Shown here: one piece after another, positions 52,014 to 61,367 of the stretch
Layout: each line of letters begins with the position of its first letter
Numbering within the stretch: position 1 is the first letter of the stretch
NCBI GenBank assembly: GCA_002317385.1
Contig: DCJH01000044.1
Span: 46,295 to 110,294 of the forward strand
Direction: 5' to 3'
Source of the DNA: Prevotella sp. UBA1705
GTDB lineage: Bacteria > Bacteroidota > Bacteroidia > Bacteroidales > Bacteroidaceae
DNA length: 64,000 bases
Notes under the pieces: model-generated
Told to the model about the DNA's origin: nothing
Database searches by the model: none
Seen by the model: the letters and a program-made list of their open reading frames with translations, nothing else
Program-made: the position numbers and the translations under genes

Positions 52014-53892
52014 CTATGTATATATCCTGCTGGCTGCCTCTACATTGGCCCTTGCAGGCTGCTCCAACGATGAGATGACAGACTCTACGTCTGCCAAGAA
52101 CACTCAGGTCATCACCGTCAATGCGTCTCAGGGCACAGAGCCCACCCGTGCCACATATACGGAGCAGGGCACCGGTGCCGACATGTATCTGGCGTTCAAT
52201 TGGGACGCCACCGACAAGATTAATCTCTTTGCCGATGCCACCAATGGCGCACAGATGAGTTGCGACAAGGTAAACAGTGCGAACGATGCCACCTTCAGTG
52301 GCTCGTTTGCTACCCCACTCACGCAAGCTACTCCCGTAACAGGCGCGGTAGATCTGACAGGCGTAACAACCAATGGTACCTCCATCACGACAGACCTGAG
52401 CCAACAAACTGGAACGTTGGCCGATGCCACTGCCCATACCATCATGTATGGCACAGGCACCTACGACCCTTTGGCCACCACTCCGGTCAACGTGAAATTC
52501 ACCCAAAAGATGTCCATCATCAAGTATGTGCTCAACTTCCCTGATGTGGCCAGTGGTACGGCCCAGGTGAACATCAAGGCCGACGGCCAGTTTAACAAGG
52601 TGATTCTGAAGACCACCAACGGCAGCATTTCCTCACTCGTGGCAGGCGACATCAATATCGCCAGCGCTCCCATCGCCGACAACAAGGCCACTGTCTATGT
52701 AGCTGTTTATCCTTCGGCCATGAAGAACATCACGGCCACGGCCATTGTCAACGGCAACTACTACACCTATACCCGCAAGGCTAATGGTGCCATCGAAGCC
52801 AACAAGGTGTATAGCATTACCCGCGACATGGTGAAGCTCGAAGACACGGGCGTCGCAGCCGATAGCTATGCAGGTGGCGATGGCACGGTGGCCAATCCCT
52901 ATCAGATTGCCACGGCTGCACAACTGCGTAAAATGGCTGCCGAGGTGAATGGCGCAACTGCAGCCAAGGCCTACCAGCTGACGCAAGACATTGCTCTCTC
53001 CGGCGCATGGGCTCCTATCGGAACGAATGCTTCTCAGATGAAGGGCGTAACCTTCGATGGTGGTAACCACATCATCCATGGCACGATCAATGTATCGAGT
53101 GTGGCAGCCAATGCCGATGGTGTAGGTATTTTTGGTGTCGTGAGCAGCAATGCCACGGTGAAAGACCTCATCGTTGATGCCAATATCACCAACACCTCTT
53201 CGAGCGCCACGACTGGTGGCATCGCAGGTAAGGTGCAATACAATGGGTCGATTGTCCACTGTCAATTCAATGGCCAGATCACTTCTTCCTCACAGTTCAT
53301 TGGTGGCATTGCCGGAGAGGCTTACGCCACGGGAGCAGCTGTCCAGCAGTGTCTGATTGAGGCTTGCACCAATACGGGTAGCATCAGCTCTACGACAGCT
53401 CTGACCAATACCTGTGCCGTGGGAGGAATCATCGGCCGCGCAAATATTGCATCTGGTGCCTCGGCCCAAGTAATTGTCAAGGGCTGCAACAGCATTTCCG
53501 CAAGTTTAGGCTATACCAATCAGACTAGCTCACACTTTGCCGGCGGGCTTTGTGGAACCATCAACAATAATGTTAGTAACACCAACGTACAGTTCTTGTC
53601 CTGCTGGTGCGCCACGGACGAATTAGCATCAACGGCCAGAGCACTCTCCATCTGCTCGGGCAGCAATCCCCTGTTTACTGCGCATGCAGTGTTTGCCAAG
53701 GGTATATCCGGCGTCAATCTGTTCAGAAACTCCACCATGTCTACCATCGACCAAGGAACCACTGGTACGGAGACGGAGTGCAAGACCTTCAGCTCTGCCA
53801 CTCCATGGACTGCCAATATCAACAATATGAATACCGTTTGGAACTCTCCAACCTATAGTTTCAACTCCAATGGAGTAATCCTAACCAAATAA
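52000..53892 (+). CDS. Fimbrillin-like lipoprotein with GLUG repeats (2)
   Basis: 630 residues; ATGs at 52000 and 52003 are both possible. Lipobox LALAGC (Cys21). Same order as the first paralogue: ITVNAS, EPTRATYTEQ, fimbrillin-like beta region, GGDGTVANPYQIATAAQL, then GLUG-type repeats (GVTFDGGNHII, GVGIFGVVSSNATVKDL, TGGIAGKVQY). Ends with SFNSNGVILTK, much like NFNPNTGEIVVK in the first. Followed by a strong terminator. Confidence 0.82.
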   Translation: MMRSNYVYILLAASTLALAGCSNDEMTDSTSAKNTQVITVNASQGTEPTRATYTEQGTGADMYLAFNWDATDKINLFADATNGAQMSCDKVNSANDATFSGSFATPLTQATPVTGAVDLTGVTTNGTSITTDLSQQTGTLADATAHTIMYGTGTYDPLATTPVNVKFTQKMSIIKYVLNFPDVASGTAQVNIKADGQFNKVILKTTNGSISSLVAGDINIASAPIADNKATVYVAVYPSAMKNITATAIVNGNYYTYTRKANGAIEANKVYSITRDMVKLEDTGVAADSYAGGDGTVANPYQIATAAQLRKMAAEVNGATAAKAYQLTQDIALSGAWAPIGTNASQMKGVTFDGGNHIIHGTINVSSVAANADGVGIFGVVSSNATVKDLIVDANITNTSSSATTGGIAGKVQYNGSIVHCQFNGQITSSSQFIGGIAGEAYATGAAVQQCLIEACTNTGSISSTTALTNTCAVGGIIGRANIASGASAQVIVKGCNSISASLGYTNQTSSHFAGGLCGTINNNVSNTNVQFLSCWCATDELASTARALSICSGSNPLFTAHAVFAKGISGVNLFRNSTMSTIDQGTTGTETECKTFSSATPWTANINNMNTVWNSPTYSFNSNGVILTK

Positions 53893-53914
53893 CACAGACT
53901 ACTTTATATTTCCC

Positions 53915-53957
53915 GACGGGCTGCACGGATTATCCGGTCAGCCCGTCTTCTTTTTCT
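53915..53957 (+). terminator. Terminator of the fimbrillin-like operon
   Basis: GACGGGCTG (53915-53923) pairs with CAGCCCGTC (53939-53947), followed by TTCTTTTTC. Confidence 0.8.
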
Positions 53958-53997
53958 CCCCCATCCTCCCGCTTTTCCCTCCTTCACGCCATACACT

Positions 53998-54090
53998 CGT
54001 AATAACTACCTTATTGCGCCATAATTAGTACTTTATCGCACGACGATTAGGTACTAAAGCCCACACGATTAGCACCTTATTTCAGCAGCA
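53998..54090. repeat. Degenerate 22-bp tandem repeats, array 2
   Basis: Units TTAGTACTTTATCGCACGAC-GA, TTAGGTACTAAAGCCCACAC-GA and TTAGCACCTTATTTCAGCAG-CA, with a weaker unit before them. Same family as array 1 at 28588-28680. Here the array lies to the left of the MITE-like copy; at 28 kb it lies to the right. Confidence 0.55.
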
Positions 54091-54137
54091 TATCAACCTA
54101 TACTGTTTATCAACACATTATGATATAATTATCATTC

Positions 54138-54520
54138 GCTTAGTAGGGACATGCCACGTGTATGTCCGCACCGCCGGATGGCTACATACCATGCTCGGCA
54201 AAACCTCTCTTTCTTTATAACATAATGACACAGAACTGTTCATAATGACATATTATCCAGCCTTTGAGCCTATGACATAAGAAACGCTCCGCGTTTCACA
54301 ATGACATGCAGAATAGCCTGATGTTGGTTTCATTGAGATGTCTTTTTGTCTTTATGTCTAAAAAATTTATGTCCTTATGATATTTTTTTGTCCTTATGTC
54401 CTAATAATACACAGGGAAAATATGTGGTTATGAGAAAGAGCTCTGTAGTTATGTCTATGAAAGAAGGGCTCTGTCGCCATCCGGTGGTGCGGACATACAC
54501 GTGGCATGTCCCTACTAAGC
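54138..54520. mobile_element. MITE-like element, copy 2
   Basis: 383 bp with 45-bp terminal inverted repeats (54138-54182 and 54476-54520) that differ at only one position. The core is ATGCCACGTGTATGTCCGCA. Interior closely related to copy 1, in the same orientation (ATAATGACA boxes, GAAACGCTCCGCGTTTC centre, TGTCCTTATG boxes). No transposase. Apart from the 22-bp array before it and the terminator at 54650, the rest of 53958-54784 shows nothing. Confidence 0.75.
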
Positions 54521-54649
54521 ATTTGCCATCCGGCCATAGAGTACGGCCAAGTTTCTATGTAGGACTCTATTATTGCATATCATTGGCACAAGGATTGGAA
54601 TCCTATCAGGGATAAATTGTGATTCATGGAGGTTTGGTTCAGGGAGGAT

Positions 54650-54692
54650 TCAAAAAAGGGCGCCGCGGGAAATGAATCCCGAGACGCCCTTC
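54650..54692 (-). terminator. Terminator of the TonB-dependent receptor gene
   Basis: AGGGCG-CGCGGG pairs with CCCG-GACGCCCT (54657-54690); on the - strand it is followed by TTTTTTG. It may also act on the + strand. Confidence 0.75.
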
Positions 54693-54784
54693 GTGGTTTT
54701 ATCTAACAGTTTCAATCATTATCTGACAAGAGGGAAAGATAGGTGCGAAGAATGAGCCATGACATTTCCACAGGCGCTTTCCCC

Positions 54785-57190
54785 TTAGAATTTCACCCGT
54801 ACATCGGCACCTGCCTGCACCGGATTGCCCCGCTGGGCAAACCATTGGGTGGGACCGGTGGCGGCACTGCTCACCGCGAAGACATTGTAACGTGAGTTGG
54901 TGAGGTTGCGGCCCCAGAGGTCTACATTCACTCGTCCGAAGTCGAGACCGAGGCGGGCGCCAAGCACTGCGTAGAACTTTTGGCTCTGAATGTTGGCTTC
55001 ATCCCAATAGGTCTTTCCCTGTGCGTTGACGTTGGCCCCGAGGGTGACGCTGCGAAGCAGGCTCCCTGCGGCGAGGTCGAAGCGATAGTCGGCCGTCGCG
55101 GCCATCGTATGCTCTGGCACGAAAGGCACCCGGTTGTTCTTATAGTCGACCACCGTGGAGGTGCCTCTCGACGTGATGGTGTCCGAATATTCAGTAAACT
55201 GGGCATGGGTAAAGCCGTAGCTCATCTGCCACGACAGGTGGTCGTCGAGGGCGAGCCCACGCAGTGAGGCCTCGATGCCACAGCTCATGCTCTTGCCGGC
55301 GTTGGTCATCATGCGGCCAAAGCCATAGTTTCCAGCCATCTTGGAGAGTTGCTGATTGCTGATCTGCATATAGAATACACCAAGGTCGAGCTGCACCTTG
55401 CGCCCGAAGAGGTTGAGATGGGTGCCCACCTCGTAGTTCCAACTGGTCTCAGGCTTATAGGCAATGGTGCGGTTGATGTTGTCGTAGTCGGCCTCGGTGT
55501 GGGGAATGCTGTAGTCGGCCCGCTGCGAACTGTTGGCCTGAATCTCGGTAGAGAGGATGTCGGAGAACATCTGGATGTTGTAACCTCCGGCCCGATAGCC
55601 CTTGCTCACAGTGGCATAGAGGTTGCTCCCGTTGTCGGCCAACTGATAGGTTAGTCCGAACTTGGGTAGAAGTTGGTCGAAATGGTCGTGCGCCCGGTTG
55701 TCGAGCAGCGACGAAACGGTTACGGCAGCCTGCTGTCCCATGACGTTGGCCAATGAGTAGAAAGACGCACTGGTGTTATAACGGATGCTCTGATAACTCC
55801 AGTCGTAGCGCAGACCGAGTGTGGCTGTGAGCCTCGGCGTGAGGTCGAAATTAGACTCATGGTAAAGCCCGAGGTTGTAGGTAGGTGTGTGGAAGAGCCC
55901 CGGCACCTCGCGCATATCGGTGGTCATCGTCACGCCTCCGGCCTGCTCGATGATGGCGGCGGCCTGTGCCTGCGCTGCCTCGGGTGTCATGCCTCGGGCG
56001 ATGAAGCGGGCGGCCATCGACGAAAGCATAGCATTATACATGCCGCGCTGTATGGTTGACCCGAGGAATGAGTCCATGTCTTGTCCGAAATTCACCGACC
56101 CATTGGTGCGGAGCCATGACAATCCGCCAAATGCTCCCACCGTCCAGCGCCAGAATCCGCCCACGGGCTGCCGACTCTTCAGTGTGAATTCCTGGGTGAG
56201 AGAGTTCTGCACCTGGCGCTCCACCATCTTCATGAAGTCGAGAGGCATATAGTCTATGTCCATCAGCATGTCATCGTTGAGATACTGATAGCTCGTGGTC
56301 GAGGCCACATCGAAGGCATTGGCCTGATAATGAAGGTCGAGCGCGGAGCTGAACAAATGGCGCTTGTAGCTGTTGAGCAGGTTGGTCGATGGGTTGGTGG
56401 CTATGCCGTCGCTGCCGATGAGACCATAGGGGAATCCGTTCTGACGGGTGTATTGATAATCGGCCATGAGGTTGATGTTCCACCGGTCAGTAGGTTTGAA
56501 CACCATTTTCATGCGGCCGCCGGCTTCGTTATACTGGTCGGCTCTGTCGCCAAGTGTCTGGTTTCGGAAGAATCCGTCCTGCCCATTGTAGAATCCGGCG
56601 AGCGAGAAAGCAAACTGGTTGTTTACTTTCTGATAGTGCGACAGCTCCACATTGCGGTAGAAATGCGTACCGATACCCATCTTCAAATCGGTGCCCTGGT
56701 AGTCCATGGGACTCTTGGTGTAGAGCCTCACGAGTCCTGCTTCGCTGTTGAGACCATAGAGCGTGCCCTGCGGACCGCGTAGAATGTCAACACGTGCCAG
56801 GTCGTAGGTGTGGGTGTTGAAGGCCGATTTACTCATAAGCGGCATGCCATCGACATATATCGCCACAGCTGGCGAGTTGACGCGCGAGCCCGTGCCACGC
56901 ACATAGATGGACGATGTGTAGCGCGAACCATAGTTGGGCATGGTGAAGTTGGGGACGAAGGCCGACAGCTCGCGCAGGTCTCTGGCACCGAGCGAAAGAA
57001 TGTTTTGTCCGGAAAACATCGACGAACTGATGGGCTGCAAGCGCAGGCGATACTGCTCTTTGGGTTGGCGTATGACGAGCACCTCGTCCAAATCGTGCAC
57101 ACGCGAGGTGTCGTTCAGGTGGTAGTTCTCTGCTTGTGTGGGTATATAGCTTGCCATCAAGGCAAATGTGGCATACAAGATTCTTTTCAT
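54785..57190 (-). CDS. TonB-dependent receptor (no SusD partner)
   Basis: 801 residues. Signal peptide (YATFALMASYIPTQA), TonB box-like DLDEVLVIRQ, plug (SSMFSGQNILSLGARDLREL, GTGSRVNSPAVAIYVDGMPL, DILRGPQGTLYGLNS), then a 22-strand barrel ending AGADVRVKF. It lacks the carboxypeptidase-like domain and the SusD neighbour of glycan transporters, so a siderophore, haem, vitamin or other small ligand is more likely. Ligand unknown. Own promoter and terminator. Confidence 0.9.
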   Translation of the reverse strand: MKRILYATFALMASYIPTQAENYHLNDTSRVHDLDEVLVIRQPKEQYRLRLQPISSSMFSGQNILSLGARDLRELSAFVPNFTMPNYGSRYTSSIYVRGTGSRVNSPAVAIYVDGMPLMSKSAFNTHTYDLARVDILRGPQGTLYGLNSEAGLVRLYTKSPMDYQGTDLKMGIGTHFYRNVELSHYQKVNNQFAFSLAGFYNGQDGFFRNQTLGDRADQYNEAGGRMKMVFKPTDRWNINLMADYQYTRQNGFPYGLIGSDGIATNPSTNLLNSYKRHLFSSALDLHYQANAFDVASTTSYQYLNDDMLMDIDYMPLDFMKMVERQVQNSLTQEFTLKSRQPVGGFWRWTVGAFGGLSWLRTNGSVNFGQDMDSFLGSTIQRGMYNAMLSSMAARFIARGMTPEAAQAQAAAIIEQAGGVTMTTDMREVPGLFHTPTYNLGLYHESNFDLTPRLTATLGLRYDWSYQSIRYNTSASFYSLANVMGQQAAVTVSSLLDNRAHDHFDQLLPKFGLTYQLADNGSNLYATVSKGYRAGGYNIQMFSDILSTEIQANSSQRADYSIPHTEADYDNINRTIAYKPETSWNYEVGTHLNLFGRKVQLDLGVFYMQISNQQLSKMAGNYGFGRMMTNAGKSMSCGIEASLRGLALDDHLSWQMSYGFTHAQFTEYSDTITSRGTSTVVDYKNNRVPFVPEHTMAATADYRFDLAAGSLLRSVTLGANVNAQGKTYWDEANIQSQKFYAVLGARLGLDFGRVNVDLWGRNLTNSRYNVFAVSSAATGPTQWFAQRGNPVQAGADVRVKF

Positions 57191-57238
57191 AACAATAAGC
57201 TATTGTTCTTCTTTTTCATCATTGATTTAATTCTTTTG

Positions 57239-57246
57239 CAAAGGTA
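57239..57246 (-). promoter_or_regulatory. Predicted -7 box of the TonB-dependent receptor gene
   Basis: The reverse strand reads TACCTTTG, 48 bases before the start codon. Confidence 0.55.
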
Positions 57247-57411
57247 AAGGAATTCTATAAGAAGCACAATCCCTATTTATTAGGAAAAGAAGAAGGATTA
57301 AACATTAAAGAATAAACAATAAACAGTATCGCTGTTGGCTGTCGATTATTCTTTTATGTTTAATCCGCAAAGATGATATCGTTTATTGTTTATTATTTAA
57401 TGTTTTATGAA

Positions 57412-58419
57412 TCATTGGTTCATTGCCCCACAATGTGGGCAGATTCCTTTCTCGTGGAGCTTTGCACCACACTTGCCGCACACATAATGAGCCCTACTAT
57501 GCAGCAGATATTGACGTATGGCATAGTAGAAATAGAACACCAAAAGGATGTAACCCAAGTAGTATAACGTGGTGATGCTGAACACAATATAGTTTACTGC
57601 ACACACCGAAGCCAGTCCACCCAGATAGAGCACGGCCTCGCCAAAGGGCAACTGATGCCTCACGTCGTCGAGAGCAGCAAGCGCAATGATGAGCATCGAC
57701 CACACAAGGATGAGAAAGAAGCCCAGCGCCCGGGGCACAGAGAAGGGATTGAGCGTAGGATGGAAGTAGAAATGCTGCCACATCTGCGGTGCAAACGTCT
57801 GGATGCTGGCATAGACCGTGGCCGAAAGGGCCACGATTAGGCAGAGCAGCATGGGATAGAACGAGGTGATATCGTTAAAGTGAACGATGCGCGCCTTGCG
57901 CCTGAAGATGCTCCAAAACAGGTAGCTGGAAGCGAAAACGGCGATAATCGACAGGAAGATGATGACGTGGGCGTTGGAGAAAGCCGATATAAACTCGGAG
58001 ATAGGATCATCGGGCATGGCGCTCTTGAGGAGTCTGTCCTCGTGCGTCCAGCCGAAGGCCGAGGTGTCGTTGGCCAGTTCCACCCACACGGAGTCTATGG
58101 TGTCGTTGGGCATTATGCGGATATCGGCCACCACGAGATGACTTCCTTTATGCACCACGAATGAGTCGGTCTGCATGCCGCTGATAAGTTCTTCGGGAAA
58201 AGAACGTAGGAGTACGAGACTATCGGCCTTGACTACGAAGTTGTAGTTGTTGGTATAATGATGAGAAGAAAAGAACGACAGCGAGTCGATCTGCTTCTCG
58301 CTGAAAGCAAAGGGAGCCCTGTTCTTACGATGATGCTGATAGCACGAGCCAAGGGTCACGGTGAGGACGGTCACCATGAGCAGGAAGAAGGTATGACGCA
58401 AGCTGGAGGACTTTCTCAT
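57412..58419 (-). CDS. Membrane protein with C-terminal zinc ribbon
   Basis: 335 residues. The N-terminus is a lipoprotein-like leader (VTLGSCYQ). A soluble beta domain (~40-140) with SHLVVADIRIMPNDTIDSVW follows, then about five transmembrane segments (~150-305), and a C-terminal zinc ribbon CGKCG...CPHCG. Family not recognised. It follows the U32 gene by 5 bases, so the three genes metA, U32 and this one look like one operon. Confidence 0.7.
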   Translation of the reverse strand: MRKSSSLRHTFFLLMVTVLTVTLGSCYQHHRKNRAPFAFSEKQIDSLSFFSSHHYTNNYNFVVKADSLVLLRSFPEELISGMQTDSFVVHKGSHLVVADIRIMPNDTIDSVWVELANDTSAFGWTHEDRLLKSAMPDDPISEFISAFSNAHVIIFLSIIAVFASSYLFWSIFRRKARIVHFNDITSFYPMLLCLIVALSATVYASIQTFAPQMWQHFYFHPTLNPFSVPRALGFFLILVWSMLIIALAALDDVRHQLPFGEAVLYLGGLASVCAVNYIVFSITTLYYLGYILLVFYFYYAIRQYLLHSRAHYVCGKCGAKLHEKGICPHCGAMNQ

Positions 58420-58424
58420 TGTTA

Positions 58425-60323
58425 TTATTTTTCGCTATAAATATTCATCTGACATTCGGCGCAGTTGAACTCCAGACGGAATCGCCGTCCGTCGCCCAAT
58501 CGCAGAGAGAGCGGCTCTCGCCAGGTGGGTTTTTGCCCACCGTGCTTCACACAATAGCCCAAGGTGTAGCGCAGACAATGGCGACACTGCATGACAATGG
58601 CTTCCTGTCGGGCACGCTCCACCTCCATGGCCGGTCCGAGCTGGGGTAGACCGTGATGGGCATAGAAGTCCTGCGCCAGATGGTTGGAAACGTTATAGAG
58701 ATAGGTGAACTTGCCATAGGCCGGCTGCCAAGCGCGCGCGTCTTCTTCCCCACTCTTCCCCTGTATGGACTGATTTTCTATGGACGATTGCGCATGATGG
58801 TCCAGAATGACCTGCGAAAGGGCATCGGTGGCCTGGCGGCGAAGGTCAGACAGGAGGCTCGAAGGCACGAACCATTGGTCGGCATGCGGCTCAATCTTGA
58901 TATCGTCGCATGTAAAAATAGTATTGCCCAACTTGAGCAACTGCTTGCGAATGTTATCTCCTTGCGGATTTTTGGCCAGTTGATGGTCGAAGACAATGGT
59001 TGCCGAAACAGAAAGTGGATGGGCTAAAGCCTTGGAAACAAAGGTCATCGTGAGGCAGAATCCATCGTCGGTCGCACCAAATTCCATAGTGACAGGCAGA
59101 CGTCGGTCGGCCGTTTGGCCAGATAATATCTTACTGAAGGCTTCGTCGCTGTTGCGATAGAGCGCCGTGTGGGGCTTGAGTCCCTGGGGCATACGAAACG
59201 GGTACAGGCGGTTGCCCACTACCCTATTCACGCGGAATCCCACCAGCTCGTGGTCGGAATTGATGAAGCAGAGCCCGTCGCCGTTGGTGAACGATGAGGT
59301 GCCGGCCACATTGAACGAGTCGGGGCGCATTTCCTTCACGTGGCCCACGTATTCGCCCAGGGCCTTGGGGGTGTCGAAGGAGGCAATGTCGGGCTGGCGC
59401 CCGTTGAGGAAGTAGGACGTGAACCCACGGTTGAATGTCTTTTGGAGGTTGGGCTGGAAATGGTGCTCCACCCGCCCGAACGAGGCCCGGCAGTAGCGCT
59501 CGGGATGTTTCTCTATGAGCTGGTCGAGGCGCTGGCTGAAGGCCGACACCACATTCTTCACGTAGCCCACGTCTTTCAGCCGGCCCTCAATCTTGAATGA
59601 GCAGGCTCCGGCCTCGGCCAATGGCTCCAGGCTGTCTATCTGGCTCATGTCCTTGAGCGAGAGCAGGTGGCGCCCTTGTTCTATCACTTGGCCGTCGGCA
59701 TCGAGGAGGTCGAATTTCATGCGACAGAACTGGGCACACTCGCCCCGGTTGGCCGAGCGCCCGAAACAGTGCTGGGAGGCATAGCAGATGCCCGAATAGC
59801 TCACGCAGAGCGCGCCATGGACAAACACCTCCAGCTCCATGTCGGGCACTGCCTCGTGGATGGCCCTGATCTCTTGGAGCGACAACTCGCGTGCGAGCAC
59901 GGCTCGCGTGAAGCCCAGCGAGCGTAGCCATCTCACCTTCTCGGGCGTGCGCGTGTCGCACTGGGTCGAGGCGTGGAGCATGGGGGCATGGCCTACCTTT
60001 TCGAAGGCCACGTGGTGCATCTCGATGACTCCCATGTCCTGCACCAGGATGGCATCGACGCCTATCTCGGCCAGGCGGATGAGGAACTGCTGGGTATCGG
60101 GCAGCTCGTCTTCGTAGACAATGGTATTGACGGTGACGAAGACGCGCGCGCCATACTGGTGGGCGTAGGCACACAACTCGGCTATATCGTCCACCGTGTT
60201 GCCTGCTGCTGCCCGGGCGCCAAAGCGTTCGGCGCCGATATACACGGCATCGGCTCCATGGCTGATGGCAGCCATTCCACATTCAAGATTCTTGGCGGGT
60301 GCAAGCAGTTCGAGTTTGCGCAT
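58425..60323 (-). CDS. U32 peptidase-family protein (RlhA/YrrO-type)
   Basis: 632 residues. Start RKLELLAPAKNLECGMAAI and the U32 signature ELEVFVHGALCVSYSGICYA, then SANRGECAQFCRM, are clear; the cysteines of that region bind an iron-sulfur cluster in studied relatives. A large C-terminal extension (~400-632, DUF3656-like) ends with three Cys pairs (MQCRHCLRYTLGYC, NCAECQ). Relatives with such layout hydroxylate RNA bases (RlhA, 23S rRNA C2501) rather than act as proteases; this is probable here but unproven. Confidence 0.88.
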   Translation of the reverse strand: MRKLELLAPAKNLECGMAAISHGADAVYIGAERFGARAAAGNTVDDIAELCAYAHQYGARVFVTVNTIVYEDELPDTQQFLIRLAEIGVDAILVQDMGVIEMHHVAFEKVGHAPMLHASTQCDTRTPEKVRWLRSLGFTRAVLARELSLQEIRAIHEAVPDMELEVFVHGALCVSYSGICYASQHCFGRSANRGECAQFCRMKFDLLDADGQVIEQGRHLLSLKDMSQIDSLEPLAEAGACSFKIEGRLKDVGYVKNVVSAFSQRLDQLIEKHPERYCRASFGRVEHHFQPNLQKTFNRGFTSYFLNGRQPDIASFDTPKALGEYVGHVKEMRPDSFNVAGTSSFTNGDGLCFINSDHELVGFRVNRVVGNRLYPFRMPQGLKPHTALYRNSDEAFSKILSGQTADRRLPVTMEFGATDDGFCLTMTFVSKALAHPLSVSATIVFDHQLAKNPQGDNIRKQLLKLGNTIFTCDDIKIEPHADQWFVPSSLLSDLRRQATDALSQVILDHHAQSSIENQSIQGKSGEEDARAWQPAYGKFTYLYNVSNHLAQDFYAHHGLPQLGPAMEVERARQEAIVMQCRHCLRYTLGYCVKHGGQKPTWREPLSLRLGDGRRFRLEFNCAECQMNIYSEK

Positions 60324-60329
60324 GGGATG

Positions 60330-61247
60330 TTATCTTATTTCCTCAATGTTATAGGGTGTCTCCTGGTAGACATAATAGTTTATCCAGTTGCTGAACAGGA
60401 GGTTCGCGTGCGAGCGCCATGTGACGAGCGGGCCCTTGGCGGGGTCGTTGTCGGCATAATAGTTGAGCGGAATCTCCACATCATCACGCTTGCCATGGTC
60501 GCGCCGATACTCCTTGTCGAGCGTGTCGGGGGCATATTCCAGATGGCCGGTGATGAAAAACTCGCGTCCGTTGCGTGCCATGACCATGCTCACCCCACTC
60601 TGCGGCGACTCCGCGATGACGGTGAGGTGGGGCACCCTCTCGATATCAGGGCGCCTTATCTCGGTGTGCCGGCTGTGGGGCATCATGAACACGTCGTCGA
60701 ACCCACGGAAGATGGGCAGCTCGGGTACCAGGGGTGTCTGCCGGAAGATGCCAAACATCTTCTTGGGCAGTGGATATTTGGGCACGCCATAGAAATGGTA
60801 GAGGCCTGCCTGCGCCGCCCAGCAGATGTAGAGCGTGGAGGTGACGTGGGTGCGTGCCCAGTCGAATATCTCCTTGATTTCCTGCCAGTACTCCACCTCT
60901 TCGAACTCCAGTTGTTCAATGGGAGCGCCGGTGACGATCATGCCATCCCACTTTTGCTGCTTCAGGATGTCGAAATCTTTGTAGAACATCAGCATGTGCT
61001 CGATGGGCGTGTTCTTCGGCGTATGGCTCTTGAGTTTCATGAAAGTTACCTCCATCTGCAAGGGCGTGTTCGACAGGAGCCGTATGAGGTCGGTCTCGGT
61101 CGTAATCTTCAGGGGCATGAGGTTGAGGACAACAATCTTCAGCGGGCGCACCATCTGTGTGTGGGCCCGGCTCTCGTTCATCACGAAGATGTTTTCCTGT
61201 TTGAGAATTTCAACGGCAGGTAACTTATCCGGTAATCGTAAAGGCAT
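60330..61247 (-). CDS. metA: Homoserine O-acyltransferase MetA (probably acetyltransferase)
   Basis: 305 residues, the usual length. Catalytic Cys142 in YICWAAQAGLYHFYG, the His and Glu of the triad in FFITGHLEYAP, and oxyanion region VTGAPIEQ. Position 111 is Glu (GAPIEQLEF); in characterised enzymes Glu111 selects acetyl-CoA and Gly111 succinyl-CoA, so this one should make O-acetylhomoserine for methionine synthesis. Six bases separate it from the U32 start. Confidence 0.92.
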   Translation of the reverse strand: MPLRLPDKLPAVEILKQENIFVMNESRAHTQMVRPLKIVVLNLMPLKITTETDLIRLLSNTPLQMEVTFMKLKSHTPKNTPIEHMLMFYKDFDILKQQKWDGMIVTGAPIEQLEFEEVEYWQEIKEIFDWARTHVTSTLYICWAAQAGLYHFYGVPKYPLPKKMFGIFRQTPLVPELPIFRGFDDVFMMPHSRHTEIRRPDIERVPHLTVIAESPQSGVSMVMARNGREFFITGHLEYAPDTLDKEYRRDHGKRDDVEIPLNYYADNDPAKGPLVTWRSHANLLFSNWINYYVYQETPYNIEEIR

Positions 61248-61303
61248 TTCTGTTGGCGTATTAAATAATGGACAAAGTTACGAATTTTAGCCCTCATTAC
61301 ATC

Positions 61304-61338
61304 AAAAAAAGGATGCAAAATTTAACTTTTGCATCCTT
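61304..61338 (-). terminator. Terminator of the M13 peptidase gene
   Basis: GGATGCAAAA (61311-61320) pairs with TTTTGCATCC (61327-61336); on the - strand it is followed by seven T. It separates the peptidase gene from metA. Confidence 0.75.
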
Positions 61339-61367
61339 CTTGTTACGGTTGTCTTGTCCGACGTTGA

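Noticed and set aside
59973..61223. 416-codon + strand ORF antisense to the U32 and metA genes
   Set aside because: Shadow of two clearly assigned genes; the composition is a reverse-complement artefact. The same holds for 62184-63389 (over M13), 37990-39378 (over the sulfatase) and 49991-50968 (over the fimbrillin-like gene).
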